DNA from: Chitinophaga rhizophila
GTDB taxonomy: Bacteria; Bacteroidota; Bacteroidia; Chitinophagales; Chitinophagaceae
Assembly (NCBI RefSeq): GCF_019492185.1
Contig: NZ_JAICCF010000003.1
Span: 62,001 to 126,000, forward strand
DNA length: 64,000 nucleotides
Reading direction: 5' to 3'
The notes beneath the pieces were generated by a model, which saw nothing but the letters and a program-made list of their open reading frames with translations, did no database searches and was not told the DNA's origin. This document shows, piece after piece, positions 1 to 9,539 of the stretch; position 1 is the stretch's first letter; each line of letters starts with the position of its first letter. A program made the translations under genes and the position numbers.

Positions 1-814
1 TCACGATATCAGAAGCTTTAGGATCAGACAGGGATACCAGGAACTGCAGTTTACCTTTGAAACCGCTATCCATATCGTAGTTGTCATCCAGGGTACCATA
101 AGTTACCAGGTATTTAGCGTTTACATTACCACCGAACCACTCAAAAGCGTCGTCACCGGAGTAACTAACCTGTACGTGATCAACAGTAGTACCAGCGCCT
201 ACACCGTAGAAAGTGATACCGTTTACTTCGCTATCCGGAGTACTTGCTAACGGAATACCACCAAATTCAACTCTTACATACTGGAGAACACCTGAGTTAT
301 CGTTATCATCACCCTGGGTGCTGCTTGGGTTACCGTAGGTCAGGTTAACGGTAGCGTCAACTTCCGCCAGACCTTCAACCAGTCTTTTTTCTACTGGTCT
401 GTTGGTAGAACCTTTACCTAACAGGATGATACCACCCCAGTCACCTTTAGCACGAGCGCCTGGCGCTTTAGCAGATGTGAATACGATAGGAGCATCTGCG
501 GTACCTTTTGCGATCAGTTTGGAACCGGTTGTGATGATCAGGGTACCACCAGTTGTAGTACTGATGCTACCACCCAGAACAACAGTACCTGGTTCTATAG
601 TTAAAGTAGAGTTATTTACAACGTAAACATACTCTCTCATCAGATAGATAGTATCTTTTGAAAGTGTTCTGTTAGCAGAGATTTTACCTTTCAGTTCAAC
701 AGTTGCTTTTGGTTGGTCCGGAGTCGGATCAACATTTTCATCATCTTTACAAGCTACGAAAGTTGTAGCCAGCGCAGCAGCCATAAGCAGAACTGATGTT
801 TTGTTTTTTCTCAT
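1..814 (-). CDS. Secreted beta-helix-type lipoprotein, 3' end outside window
   Basis: The gene starts at an ATG at 814 on the minus strand and runs off the left edge, so about 271 residues of its N-terminal part are visible. It opens with a lipoprotein signal peptide ending in the lipobox-like FVAC followed by KDDEN. After that comes a stretch rich in T, G, V and I with repeated short strands (TLTIEPGT, GTLIITTGSKL, GDWGGIILLG), typical of secreted right-handed beta-helix or T9SS-linked surface proteins of Bacteroidota. It follows the TonB receptor 911-3691 by 96 bp on the same strand, so the two probably form a receptor/surface-lipoprotein pair. The ligand is unknown. Family assignment rests on composition and pattern only. 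Confidence 0.75.
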   Translation of the reverse strand, partial: MRKNKTSVLLMAAALATTFVACKDDENVDPTPDQPKATVELKGKISANRTLSKDTIYLMREYVYVVNNSTLTIEPGTVVLGGSISTTTGGTLIITTGSKLIAKGTADAPIVFTSAKAPGARAKGDWGGIILLGKGSTNRPVEKRLVEGLAEVDATVNLTYGNPSSTQGDDNDNSGVLQYVRVEFGGIPLASTPDSEVNGITFYGVGAGTTVDHVQVSYSGDDAFEWFGGNVNAKYLVTYGTLDDNYDMDSGFKGKLQFLVSLSDPKASDIV

Positions 815-910
815 AGAATTTAAATTAAATTTTGGCAAAAGAATGAATTAAATGTTAGGTAACTATTAGCGATATGTTAACAAATGGTCAACTTATTTTA
901 TTGACCCTTG

Positions 911-3691
911 TTAGCGAAAAGTATAGGAAAAACTCAAGGAGAAATTTGTTCCGTACTTAAACTGATAGAACACGTAGTCTGTGCCTTTTGAGTAAGACTT
1001 TTTATCGTCTTTATTCTGGTACAGCAGGTACGGGTTGTTCAGGATATCAGATACATTCAGCTTGATCTGTGCAGCTTTTTTGAACAGGTGTTTGCTGAAC
1101 TGCACATCGAGCAGGTTTCTTGCATTTTCAAATACGTCGAGTTTATTACTGCTATCGTCACCAACGATATTGATTCTTGGGCCTACCCTGTTATAGAGGA
1201 TGGTTACGCCCATATCGTTGTTAGGATTATTGATCTGCAGACCTGCGTTGATCAGGTATGGAGATTGTCCTGGCATGCGTCTTTCAGTACCGTTGATATT
1301 ACGAACAGTCTGGTTAGGGTTTCTGATGGCAGAGTAGATGTACGCGCCATTAGCAAACACGAAGGAGTTTTTACCTAATCTTCCCAATGCAAATTCCAGG
1401 TTCTTTCTTACCTCTACTTCCACACCGAATGCATTAGCATCATTCAGGTTGATGTAGGTACGGTCGTTGTTATCGATGCTGTACCATGTTTCAGAGATAG
1501 GATCTTTGAACTTCTTGTAGAAAGCAGCTACTGCGAAAGTTTCACCAGCAGCAGGATATAGTTCGTAACGGAGATCGATATTAGTGATACGGGTCTGTTT
1601 CAGTCGGCCGTTACCAAATACAGTTGCAGTATTCAGGAAGTCGAAGAAACTGAAGGTAGCGATCTCTCTAAATTCCGGTCTTGCTACAGTGTTGGAGTAA
1701 GACAGTCTCAGGTTCGTTTTATCGTTGAGTGTATATACAAAGTTAGCGGAAGGCAGGAAGCTGTTGTAAGTAGTATCTGTAGTGTAGTTGGTTACAGATG
1801 ATACAGGCTTCAGCTGCTGGTTGTAACGCTCGTAACGTAATCCCCAGATCACTCTCAGCTCTTTGGTGATGAAGTTATCGAACATGAAGTAGCCGGCAGT
1901 CAGGTTAGAGCTGGCGTTGTATTCACCGGTGATAGATTTATCATCTCTCAGGAAGATACCGTTAGCACCCAGGTTTGCATTCGAGAACAGTTCGTATGGC
2001 GGAGCAGAGAGTTTATCGTATGGGAAGTCCATTGTTGACTGGTAAGACAATGGTCTGTAGATAGAGTAACGTTTTCTGTATTGCTCAAATGCACCCACTT
2101 TCAGGGAGTGATCTTTACTTTTCTTCAGCAGCGGGAACTGGTAGGAGAGACCACCGTTGAAGATCTTATCATCCACTGTAAAGAATGCACGGGAGGAGCC
2201 ACTGTTAACCGGCTGGTTAATGATGGCATGGCTATCGGTATAGTTGGATATACGCATATCCGGATCTTCTCTTCTTGTATTGGAGAAGTTGGCGAGCCAC
2301 TCAACTTTCTGGTTGTTCTTCAGGCTATGTTCACCTTGTAATGTGGATGACAGGATGGAGCGCTGTGTGAGCATCAGCATCATAGACTGCGTGAGGTAGT
2401 TGAACGGCGGATTTGGATCAGTAGCTACCTGGCGTAACAGGGTATTGTTATCGAGAATACGGTTGTACAGGTTCTTGAAAGAGATCTTATTGTTGCCGAA
2501 GCTGTAAGCAAAGTTAGCTACTGCGCCGAGAGAGCTGGAGTACTTGTTAGAAGTATCCAGGTTATGGCGTTTGTATACTTTGTTATCGATATCGAAGTCA
2601 TTACGTTCAGCGAACTCATTACGTTCGCTATGGTTGTGCGTAACAGAGAAGATATATCCGAGTTTACGTTCACCGAAGTATTTGGTATTACCACCGGTGA
2701 TCTGCAGGCTGGTACCTGGAGCAACAGTGGTGTTACCTACTCTCCAGTTATTATTGAATGCTTTATTCACATCGTCTTTCGCTTTACCGCTCAGGTTATT
2801 GAAAGCGTTGGAAGAGGCAGGTACGGAAGATGGCAGTTTTCTTGAACCGTCGTCGAATGTCCAGTAGTCGGTTTTACCGCGCATACCGGTTTTAGCGTCT
2901 TTGAAAGTAGAGAGGCCATTAACCGACATACCAGCAGAAACGGTGATGAATTTTTCTTCGGGGAAGTCTCTGGTGCTTACTTGGATAAGACCACCGGCGA
3001 AGTCGCCTGGTTTATCAGGAGTAGCAGTTTTGTTGATCACCATGTTATCGATGAGGCCAGAGGGAATGATATCGAAGGAGAATGATTTTCTGTCAGGTTC
3101 AGTACTTGGCAGCAGTACGTTATTCATGGTAGCATTGTTATAGCGATCGGTGAGACCACGTACAACCACGAATTTATTATCCTGGATACTTGCACCGCTA
3201 ACGCGTTTCAATACTTCACCGGTATTTTTATCCGGGGAGGATCTGATCTGTTCAGCAGAGATCCCGCTGGATACAGCTACGTTATTTTTCTGTGCAGTAT
3301 AGAGAGCGTTGATTGTTTCCTGTTTGAAGGAACCTCTGATAACTACTTCCTGTAGTTCTTTTGATTTAGGTTCATCCATTACAACAGGGAGGGAGGTAGC
3401 AGCGCCAGACTTTACGACAACGTCGCTAACGGCTTTGGTCTGGTAGCCCATATATTTGAACTCGAGGGTATAAATACCTGGAGCAACGTTGATAGTATAG
3501 CGGCCTTCTACATCGGTAACGGCACCATTTCCGGTACCCTGAACGATAACGGTAACGCCTATCAGAGATTCGCCGGTTTTCTGGTCAGTTACTTTACCGG
3601 TAATTTTACCATTGTCCATGGCAAACGCGGAAAGGATGGAACTCAGAAGGAGGCATACACATAGCAGTGCAGACGCAAGAGAATGTTTCAC
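911..3691 (-). CDS. TonB-dependent receptor with carboxypeptidase-regulatory-like N-terminal domain
   Basis: An outer-membrane active transporter of 926 aa. Residues 1-24 are a signal peptide. About 29-112 is a CarboxypepD_reg-like beta-sandwich (GKITGKVTDQKTGESLIGVTV). About 125-235 is the plug domain, containing the RGLTDRYN and GDFAGGLIQVSTRDFP segments. The rest is a beta-barrel ending in an aromatic strand (FSYTF-R), as outer-membrane proteins do. The substrate cannot be read from the sequence. The RGL-x-RYN plug type differs from SusC. It lies upstream of the lipoprotein at 1-814 in a likely two-gene operon, and a TAGTTTTG box lies about 40 bp before the start. Proximity to DUF47/Pit phosphate genes is suggestive at most. 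Confidence 0.9.
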   Translation of the reverse strand: MKHSLASALLCVCLLLSSILSAFAMDNGKITGKVTDQKTGESLIGVTVIVQGTGNGAVTDVEGRYTINVAPGIYTLEFKYMGYQTKAVSDVVVKSGAATSLPVVMDEPKSKELQEVVIRGSFKQETINALYTAQKNNVAVSSGISAEQIRSSPDKNTGEVLKRVSGASIQDNKFVVVRGLTDRYNNATMNNVLLPSTEPDRKSFSFDIIPSGLIDNMVINKTATPDKPGDFAGGLIQVSTRDFPEEKFITVSAGMSVNGLSTFKDAKTGMRGKTDYWTFDDGSRKLPSSVPASSNAFNNLSGKAKDDVNKAFNNNWRVGNTTVAPGTSLQITGGNTKYFGERKLGYIFSVTHNHSERNEFAERNDFDIDNKVYKRHNLDTSNKYSSSLGAVANFAYSFGNNKISFKNLYNRILDNNTLLRQVATDPNPPFNYLTQSMMLMLTQRSILSSTLQGEHSLKNNQKVEWLANFSNTRREDPDMRISNYTDSHAIINQPVNSGSSRAFFTVDDKIFNGGLSYQFPLLKKSKDHSLKVGAFEQYRKRYSIYRPLSYQSTMDFPYDKLSAPPYELFSNANLGANGIFLRDDKSITGEYNASSNLTAGYFMFDNFITKELRVIWGLRYERYNQQLKPVSSVTNYTTDTTYNSFLPSANFVYTLNDKTNLRLSYSNTVARPEFREIATFSFFDFLNTATVFGNGRLKQTRITNIDLRYELYPAAGETFAVAAFYKKFKDPISETWYSIDNNDRTYINLNDANAFGVEVEVRKNLEFALGRLGKNSFVFANGAYIYSAIRNPNQTVRNINGTERRMPGQSPYLINAGLQINNPNNDMGVTILYNRVGPRINIVGDDSSNKLDVFENARNLLDVQFSKHLFKKAAQIKLNVSDILNNPYLLYQNKDDKKSYSKGTDYVFYQFKYGTNFSLSFSYTFR

Positions 3692-3730
3692 GATATAAGC
3701 TGATTCTGTGACTTGATTGAATTACTGGCG

Positions 3731-3738
3731 CAAAACTA
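3731..3738 (-). promoter_or_regulatory. -7 promoter box for the TonB receptor operon
   Basis: On the minus strand this reads TAGTTTTG, an exact match to the Bacteroidota TAnnTTTG element. It lies 39 bp before the ATG at 3691. No good TTG was seen at the usual upstream distance. Confidence 0.5.
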
Positions 3739-3889
3739 TTGAGGCTGTGTTACCGCATTGTTACAGCAAGGTTACCAGAATGTTAATTGTTAAGGAATGA
3801 TTAAAAAATAGTTAACACGGCAGCGAGAGTGCAGGTTACAGGATAGCTCATAATAGGTCGGGATAGGGATATGGTAATGCTACACCAGG

Positions 3890-4300
3890 TTAGCAGGCTA
3901 TTTGCTGGGGGCCCTGACGATTGTTATTCAGCAATCGGTCGATGGTGATATCCAGCTGGGTGTTGTATTCCGGGTTGTTCTTAATACCATCTGAAAGGGA
4001 TGAGATCAACTGGAAGAGGTGCATACTTTTGTTTGTAAATGGCTTATGATCTTTATTACAAAGTTCCAGTGTGAAATTGAATTTGTCTTCGAGTTCTTCT
4101 TCAAACTCCCGGAGGCTTAATGTTTCATCGATTGGAAATTCGATCATGATCTGTTCGAGGAAGCCGGCAGCTTCGAGGGTATCAAAAGCATTAGCCGGTG
4201 AGTTGCGCATGTATACTGCGATATTGCAGGAAAGCAGTTTCTGAAACTGCATTTGCAGCAGGGATACTGTCATTTGAGGATGTAACTTCAATACTTTCAT
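3890..4300 (-). CDS. Hypothetical protein, 136 aa
   Basis: I do not recognise this family. The protein is soluble-looking, without signal peptide or membrane segment. It has an acidic central part (REFEEELEDKF) and alternating helical stretches, consistent with a small all-alpha or alpha/beta cytoplasmic protein. It has its own likely promoter (TATGTTTG at 4373-4380), a long leader, and intergenic space on both sides, so it is probably a single-gene unit. The coding call rests on length, on the promoter and on the lack of a competing frame. Confidence 0.6.
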   Translation of the reverse strand: MKVLKLHPQMTVSLLQMQFQKLLSCNIAVYMRNSPANAFDTLEAAGFLEQIMIEFPIDETLSLREFEEELEDKFNFTLELCNKDHKPFTNKSMHLFQLISSLSDGIKNNPEYNTQLDITIDRLLNNNRQGPQQIAC

Positions 4301-4372
4301 CTTACTATTTGTGTTAGCATTACCAGTCTTACTACTGATGCGTTGGTGTTATTCTTTTTAATTATAACGATA

Positions 4373-4380
4373 CAAACATA
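4373..4380 (-). promoter_or_regulatory. -7 promoter box upstream of the 136-aa hypothetical gene
   Basis: The minus strand reads TATGTTTG, an exact TAnnTTTG match, 73 bp before the ATG at 4300. Confidence 0.4.
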
Positions 4381-4460
4381 CTGGCCCAGTATTAAGTGAA
4401 TATTAAGAAGGTGTTATCATATCATAAAATAATGTTAAATAACAGCTACTTATATATAAG

Positions 4461-5297
4461 TTATTGCTGGGGGAAGCTGATCACCTTGGAGATGTCGCCC
4501 CATGGGATTATGGTTGGATCTTCTTCTTCTTCTGGTAATACGACGCGGGTTTTGGATACGGGGTACTGGTAGAGGCTCCATTGACCGTTGGTATATTCCA
4601 GTGAGGTCAGGCTTTCTACCCAGTCGCCGGAGTTCAGATAGGTGACGGTTTTACCGTTATGTTCCATTTCTTTGATGATGGGCTGATGGATGTGGCCGCA
4701 GCATACGACATCGAATCCTTTATCGATTGCTATTTCGGCAACGACCTGTTCAAAGTCGGAGATGAATTTAACGGCTTGCTTAACACCGTGTTTCACTTTT
4801 TTGGAGAAGCTCATCTTTTCTTTACCGAAGCGTTCAAGGATGTTGTTAACCAATCGGTTGAGGATAATGAGCAGGTCATAGCCTTTTCCACCGAGTTTAG
4901 CCAGCCATTTTGAGTTCTTCATGGTAACGTCGTAGACATCTCCGTGGAAGAACCAGTGTCTTTTACCGTCTACTTCGAGTATCAGTTTATTATCGATAGT
5001 GAGGTTACCGAGTTCAAAGCCTGCGAATTTGCGAAGTGCTTCGTCGTGGTTGCCGGTGAGATAGTATACATCAGTTCCCTTTCCGGTCATCTTGAGTATC
5101 CGGCGGATCACTTTGGTATGGGCTTTAGGGAAGTAGCGCTTGCTGAACTGCCAGATATCAATGATATCTCCGTTCAGAACCAATATCTTAGGATCTATAC
5201 TGTCCAGGTATTGGACTAATTCTTTAGCGTGGCAGCCGTAGATTCCGAGATGGACGTCAGATATGACCACGATATCGAGAGGGCGTTTTTCAGACAT
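4461..5297 (-). CDS. LpxH-like calcineurin-type metallophosphoesterase (probable UDP-2,3-diacylglucosamine diphosphatase)
   Basis: A 278-aa metallophosphoesterase. The five metal-binding blocks are present in order: SDVHLG (D14, H16), GDIIDIW (D44), GNHDE (N83, H84), FFHGDVYD (H near 117) and CGHIHQP near residue 200. This set fits the LpxH/LpxI-replacement group that cleaves UDP-2,3-diacylglucosamine to lipid X in lipid A synthesis. The tail after the last motif (NSGDWVESLTSLEY) also matches Bacteroidota LpxH-like proteins. It is cytoplasmic and membrane-associated. The gene is divergent from the phosphate genes at 5547. The specific substrate is inferred from family likeness, not shown by the sequence. 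Confidence 0.82.
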   Translation of the reverse strand: MSEKRPLDIVVISDVHLGIYGCHAKELVQYLDSIDPKILVLNGDIIDIWQFSKRYFPKAHTKVIRRILKMTGKGTDVYYLTGNHDEALRKFAGFELGNLTIDNKLILEVDGKRHWFFHGDVYDVTMKNSKWLAKLGGKGYDLLIILNRLVNNILERFGKEKMSFSKKVKHGVKQAVKFISDFEQVVAEIAIDKGFDVVCCGHIHQPIIKEMEHNGKTVTYLNSGDWVESLTSLEYTNGQWSLYQYPVSKTRVVLPEEEEDPTIIPWGDISKVISFPQQ

Positions 5298-5492
5298 TTT
5301 TAAAAAGGATTGAACCGAAAAAACCGGACAGTTGTTAGGTTAGGTTTGGAAATAGGTTTATCGCGACAAAAACTACTGCTGGCGCAGGTTGCATCTGCTT
5401 TCAGACAGCCTTTTTTCACGATACAAAGAAAAAATTGCTATATTACTTTTATATTAATCCAGTGTTAAGGAATCATTAAGGATAATTTTTTC

Positions 5493-5524
5493 TTGGCGGT
5501 ATTGCCTGGGGAAAGCTATTTTTG
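5493..5524 (+). promoter_or_regulatory. Promoter of the DUF47-pit operon
   Basis: A TTG at 5493-5495 and TATTTTTG at 5517-5524 are separated by 21 bp, the Bacteroidota -33/-7 arrangement. Transcription should begin near 5530. This rules out the upstream in-frame TTG at 5493 as a start and supports ATG 5547. Confidence 0.65.
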
Positions 5525-5546
5525 CGCCAAATTTCAAACAAAGAGT

Positions 5547-6200
5547 ATGGGAGGCTTCAATTCCTTTGTAAAGTTATTTATACCGAAAGACAGGGTTTTC
5601 TATTCATTATTCGAAGACGTGGCTGCTAATCTGGTAGAAATGGGTAAAGTGCTTGTAGAGCTGGTATCCACATCAGATATGTCAGTACGGAAGGATAAAA
5701 CCCATCTTATTGAGCGACTGGAGCACAAAAATGACGATTTCACACATCGCATTTTCGTGGAGCTGGGACAGAACTTCATTACTCCATTTGACCGCGAGGA
5801 CATTCACCACCTGGCAGCTACATTGGACGACGTAGCTGACTATATCCATGGTTCAGCGAAGAGGCTGGATCTGTATAAAGTGCATGAAATCAACGAGAGC
5901 GTTCGTAAACTGGCTGACCTGATCTACCAGGGTACCCAGGAGCTGCACAAGGCTATCCCTGAGCTACGGACCATGTCAAACATGCGTAACATCACAGATG
6001 CCTGCGTAAGGATTAACAGTCTGGAAAACCACGCAGATGACATTTATGACATGGCGATTGCTGACCTTTTTGAAAAAGAATCCAACAATGCAGGAGAACT
6101 GCTGAAAATGCGTGAGCTGTATCAGGCATTGGAGATCGCAACAGACAAATGTGAAGATTGCGCCAATGTGATAGAGTCCATTATCATAAAATATGCATAA
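5547..6200 (+). CDS. DUF47 family protein (PhoU-like partner of Pit phosphate transporter)
   Basis: A 217-aa all-helical protein of the DUF47 family, distantly related to PhoU. It is cytoplasmic, with no signal or membrane segment. Recognisable parts are the N-terminal PKDRVFYSLFED segment, the central TPFDREDIHHLA motif with acidic and His residues, and the C-terminal E-x-x-TDKCEDCANVIE helix. Family members commonly sit directly before a Pit-type phosphate transporter and are thought to regulate it. Here pit follows after 51 bp on the same strand. An in-frame TTG at 5493 lies inside the promoter, so the ATG at 5547 is preferred. Confidence 0.9.
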   Translation: MGGFNSFVKLFIPKDRVFYSLFEDVAANLVEMGKVLVELVSTSDMSVRKDKTHLIERLEHKNDDFTHRIFVELGQNFITPFDREDIHHLAATLDDVADYIHGSAKRLDLYKVHEINESVRKLADLIYQGTQELHKAIPELRTMSNMRNITDACVRINSLENHADDIYDMAIADLFEKESNNAGELLKMRELYQALEIATDKCEDCANVIESIIIKYA

Positions 6201-6251
6201 TCAACGTATTAAGCATGTTTAGACAGCCTGTTTAATGCAAACTTCTTTCTA

Positions 6252-7256
6252 ATGACCTTACTTGTCACGATCATCATACTGGCGTTTATATTCGATTATA
6301 TTAACGGTTTTCATGATGCGGCTAACTCTATAGCAACTATAGTTTCAACAAAAGTACTGACACCCTTCCAGGCAGTACTATGGGCAGCAGTATTCAACTT
6401 TGCCGCCTTTTTCGTCTCAAAATATGTATATGGTGAATTTAAGGTAGGTAACACTATTGCCAAATCCGTATTTGAACAGTTCATCACGCTGAAGGTGATC
6501 CTTTGCGGACTGATTGCAGCTATCACCTGGAACCTGCTGACTTGGTGGTACGGTATACCATCCAGTTCTTCCCATACCCTGATCGGTGGTTTCGTAGGAG
6601 CGGCGGTAGCGGCATCGCATGGTTCATTTGATGTGATCAACTACAGCAAGGTAATGCCGATCATATACTTTATTGCGCTGGCGCCCTTTATAGGTATGCT
6701 GGTTGCCTTTATAATTACCATTATCATTATGAACGTATGCCGCAGGGCCAACCCTTACAGGGCGGAAAACTGGTTCAAACGTCTGCAGCTGGTCTCCTCC
6801 GGTGCATTGAGCCTTGCCCATGGTGGTAACGATGCGCAGAAGGTAATGGGTATTATTGCAGCAGCCCTGGTAGCTCATGGCAGTATTGAAGATGTAACCC
6901 AGGTTCCGAACTGGGTACCTTTATCCTGTTTCATTGCAATTGGTCTGGGTACTATGAGTGGTGGCTGGAAGATTGTAAAAACCATGGGTTCCCGTATTAC
7001 CAAGGTAACGCCGTTGGAAGGTGTAGCTGCAGAAACTGCGGGTGCGGTAACACTATATATGACAGAATCATTAGGTATTCCTGTAAGTACTACCCACACC
7101 ATTACCGGTTCTATCATCGGGGTAGGGGCGACTAAACGTTTATCAGCAGTACGCTGGGGTGTAACGGTTAGCCTGCTTTGGGCATGGATACTCACTATAC
7201 CTATCAGTGCTTTACTGGCCGCTGTAGTATATTTTATAGCGAATATGTTCATTTGA
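6252..7256 (+). CDS. Inorganic phosphate transporter, PiT family
   Basis: A 334-aa integral membrane protein with roughly ten hydrophobic segments. It carries the two PiT signature repeats: GFHDAANSIATIVST near residue 19 and SLAHGGNDAQKVMG near residue 187. It also has the paired PSSSSHTLIGG and PVSTTHTITGS segments that form the inverted-topology core. It imports phosphate, as metal-phosphate complex, with proton or sodium. It is co-transcribed with the DUF47 gene and followed by an intrinsic terminator at 7282-7325. Confidence 0.92.
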   Translation: MTLLVTIIILAFIFDYINGFHDAANSIATIVSTKVLTPFQAVLWAAVFNFAAFFVSKYVYGEFKVGNTIAKSVFEQFITLKVILCGLIAAITWNLLTWWYGIPSSSSHTLIGGFVGAAVAASHGSFDVINYSKVMPIIYFIALAPFIGMLVAFIITIIIMNVCRRANPYRAENWFKRLQLVSSGALSLAHGGNDAQKVMGIIAAALVAHGSIEDVTQVPNWVPLSCFIAIGLGTMSGGWKIVKTMGSRITKVTPLEGVAAETAGAVTLYMTESLGIPVSTTHTITGSIIGVGATKRLSAVRWGVTVSLLWAWILTIPISALLAAVVYFIANMFI

Positions 7257-7281
7257 TAGCAGTTGAATAAGTCATATAACC

Positions 7282-7325
7282 AGCCCTCCGGCATCCTCAT
7301 CTGACGATGAAATGACCGGAGGGCT
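7282..7325 (+). terminator. Intrinsic terminator after pit
   Basis: AGCCCTCCGG at 7282-7291 pairs with CCGGAGGGCT at 7316-7325. The 24-nt loop contains a further CATC/GATG pair. A T-rich tract follows. Confidence 0.7.
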
Positions 7326-7381
7326 TTCTCTTTGTATACTTCCCTTTTTTAGTTTTTCCTTTTTTTTATCACGGAGCCCCC

Positions 7382-7389
7382 TATTTTTG
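7382..7389 (+). promoter_or_regulatory. -7 promoter box of rfbA
   Basis: TATTTTTG is an exact consensus match 50 bp before the ATG at 7440. An upstream in-frame TTG at 7398 would fall almost on the transcription start, so it is unlikely to be the initiation codon. Confidence 0.55.
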
Positions 7390-7439
7390 TAAGGCTTTTG
7401 AAAGACCCAGATCTATTATTCATTATTATAATAAATACT

Positions 7440-8309
7440 ATGAAAGGTATTATACTGGCCGGAGGTTCCGGAACTCGTCTGCACCCCATTACCTATGCTA
7501 TCAGCAAACAAATCATGCCGGTATATGACAAACCAATGATTTACTACCCGCTTTCCACGCTTATGTTGGCAGGCATCAGGGAGATCCTGATTATTTCCAC
7601 ACCACATGACCTTCCTGCTTTTCAGCGTTTATTCGGGGATGGTTCACAACTGGGACTGAAACTGGAATATGCAGAGCAGCCGCAACCTAACGGGTTGGCG
7701 CAGGCGTTTGTGATTGGCCGTGAGTTTATTGGTGATGACAGCGTAGCCCTGGTATTGGGAGATAATATCTTTTATGGAGCTGGTCTGGGTACCCAGCTGG
7801 CAAATAATGCGAAGCCGGAAGGAGGTATCGTATATGCCTATCATGTATCTGATCCTGAGCGTTATGGTGTGGTAGAATTTGATAGCAAGATGCAGGCAGT
7901 ATCAATCGAAGAGAAGCCAGTTCAGCCTAAGAGCAGTTATGCTGTACCGGGACTGTATTTTTATGATAACGACGTAATTGAGATAGCAGCCCAGTTGCAG
8001 CCAAGCGCGCGCGGTGAGTATGAGATCACAGATGTAAACAGGGAGTACCTGCGCCGTGGTAAACTGAAGGTATCTATTTTGCCCAGGGGTACAGCCTGGC
8101 TGGATACAGGTACGTTTGATTCACTGATGCAGGCATCACAGTTCGTGCAGGTAATTGAGCAGCGCCAGGGTATCAAGATTGCCTGTATTGAGGAAATTGC
8201 TTACAGGCAGGGCTTTATTTCGCGTGAGCAACTGCAGGCGCTTGCCAAGCCATTGTTGAAAAGTGGTTATGGTCAGTACCTGGAGAAAGTGATTGAGCAG
8301 AAACTGTGA
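7440..8309 (+). CDS. rfbA: Glucose-1-phosphate thymidylyltransferase
   Basis: A 289-aa nucleotidyltransferase making dTDP-glucose from dTTP and glucose-1-phosphate, the first step to dTDP-L-rhamnose. It starts [16 protein letters not shown], the nucleotide-binding signature, followed by [18 protein letters not shown]. The metal-binding GDNIFYG lies near residue 110, and the sugar-binding EEKP and WLDTGT motifs follow. Length is normal for RfbA/RmlA. The rest of the rml pathway (rmlB, C, D) is not in this window. galE follows after 156 bp and both supply surface-polysaccharide precursors. The start was set by the promoter box at 7382. Confidence 0.93.
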   Translation: MKGIILAGGSGTRLHPITYAISKQIMPVYDKPMIYYPLSTLMLAGIREILIISTPHDLPAFQRLFGDGSQLGLKLEYAEQPQPNGLAQAFVIGREFIGDDSVALVLGDNIFYGAGLGTQLANNAKPEGGIVYAYHVSDPERYGVVEFDSKMQAVSIEEKPVQPKSSYAVPGLYFYDNDVIEIAAQLQPSARGEYEITDVNREYLRRGKLKVSILPRGTAWLDTGTFDSLMQASQFVQVIEQRQGIKIACIEEIAYRQGFISREQLQALAKPLLKSGYGQYLEKVIEQKL

Positions 8310-8465
8310 CAATTTGCCGGTGAGGGATTACGAATTACGGATTTGGAAGCGTACATTCGTAAAGCAGCATTCAGTATTTAATATCCCTGATGCATTACGT
8401 AGCATCATTCTTTGCTAACATCTGATTGTACTTAATCCTGAAAAAATAAATTAAAATAAAGACAT

Positions 8466-9494
8466 ATGAAGGTTCTAGTTACCGGTGGTTGTGGTTACAT
8501 AGGCGCTCACACTATCGTAGATCTGATTAACAATGGCTTTGATGTAGTATCTGTAGACAGTAATATTCGTAGCAGCTCACAATTACTGGAAGGCGTAGAA
8601 AAGATCACAGGCAAAAAAATCCGCAACTACAAGGTAGATCTTTGCAACCTGGAAGATACACATGCAGTATTCCACGAAAACAGGGATATCGTAGGGGTTA
8701 TCCACTTTGCAGCACTTAAAACAGTACCTGAATCTGTAGCTGATCCGTTATTTTACTTCCATAACAACCTCGCTTCAGTAGTTAATGTACTGAAATGCGT
8801 AAAAGAATTTAATATTCCGAACCTGGTTTTCTCTTCTTCCTGCTCTGTATATGGCAATGCCACTGAGTTGCCGGTAGTAGAAACCACTCCGCTGCTGGAG
8901 GCTCAGTCTCCATATGCCCGTACCAAACAAATGGGCGAGCAGATCATCCGGGATTACAGCAAAGTGAATGATACGCAGTCCATATTACTGCGTTATTTCA
9001 ATCCGGTAGGCGCACATCCTTCTGCACTGATAGGAGAGTTGCCGCTGGGCCGTCCTGACAATCTGGTGCCGTTCATCACCCAGACAGCTATCGGGAAGTT
9101 GCCTAAACTGACTGTGTTTGGCCACGATTATGACACTCGCGATGGCTCCTGCATACGTGATTATATCCATGTCATGGATATTGCCAATGCCCATACAAAA
9201 GCCCTGCAGTATCTGCTGGCCGGGAAAAATACAGAGAACTGTGAGGTATTCAACCTGGGAACCGGCAACGGAGTAACCGTACTGGAAGCAATCAAGGCTT
9301 TTGAAAAGATATCAGGTGTAAAACTGAACTACGAGCTGGGCCCCCGCCGTCCGGGAGACGTAATAGCCATCTATGCCAATAATACCAAAGCCAAAGAACT
9401 GCTAGGCTGGGAAGCGAATACCGGCATCGAAGATATGATGCGTACCGCCTGGCAATGGGAAGTTGCTTTAAGGGACAGGGTGCTTAGTAATTAA
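8466..9494 (+). CDS. galE: UDP-glucose 4-epimerase
   Basis: A 342-aa short-chain dehydrogenase/reductase-type epimerase interconverting UDP-glucose and UDP-galactose in the cytoplasm. The NAD-binding GGCGYIGAHT is at residues 7-16. The catalytic Ser lies in FSSSCSVYG and the Tyr-Lys pair in PYARTK. Substrate-binding LRYFNPVGAHPS and the C-terminal GPRRPGDV segment are canonical for GalE. The substrate could alternatively be the GlcNAc form, since GalE enzymes vary. It lies between rfbA and the transketolase subunit on the same strand. Confidence 0.93.
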   Translation: MKVLVTGGCGYIGAHTIVDLINNGFDVVSVDSNIRSSSQLLEGVEKITGKKIRNYKVDLCNLEDTHAVFHENRDIVGVIHFAALKTVPESVADPLFYFHNNLASVVNVLKCVKEFNIPNLVFSSSCSVYGNATELPVVETTPLLEAQSPYARTKQMGEQIIRDYSKVNDTQSILLRYFNPVGAHPSALIGELPLGRPDNLVPFITQTAIGKLPKLTVFGHDYDTRDGSCIRDYIHVMDIANAHTKALQYLLAGKNTENCEVFNLGTGNGVTVLEAIKAFEKISGVKLNYELGPRRPGDVIAIYANNTKAKELLGWEANTGIEDMMRTAWQWEVALRDRVLSN

Positions 9495-9539
9495 AAAGTT
9501 TATTTCTTACATTTATGACTCAATTCTTAATAAAAGGCT

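Noticed and set aside
911..3691. SusC-type glycan uptake locus
   Set aside because: No SusD partner or glycoside hydrolases nearby, and the plug lacks SusC signatures; the neighbour is a beta-helix lipoprotein.
5493..5546. N-terminal extension of the DUF47 gene from a TTG
   Set aside because: The extension overlaps the -33 and -7 promoter elements, so it would not be transcribed.
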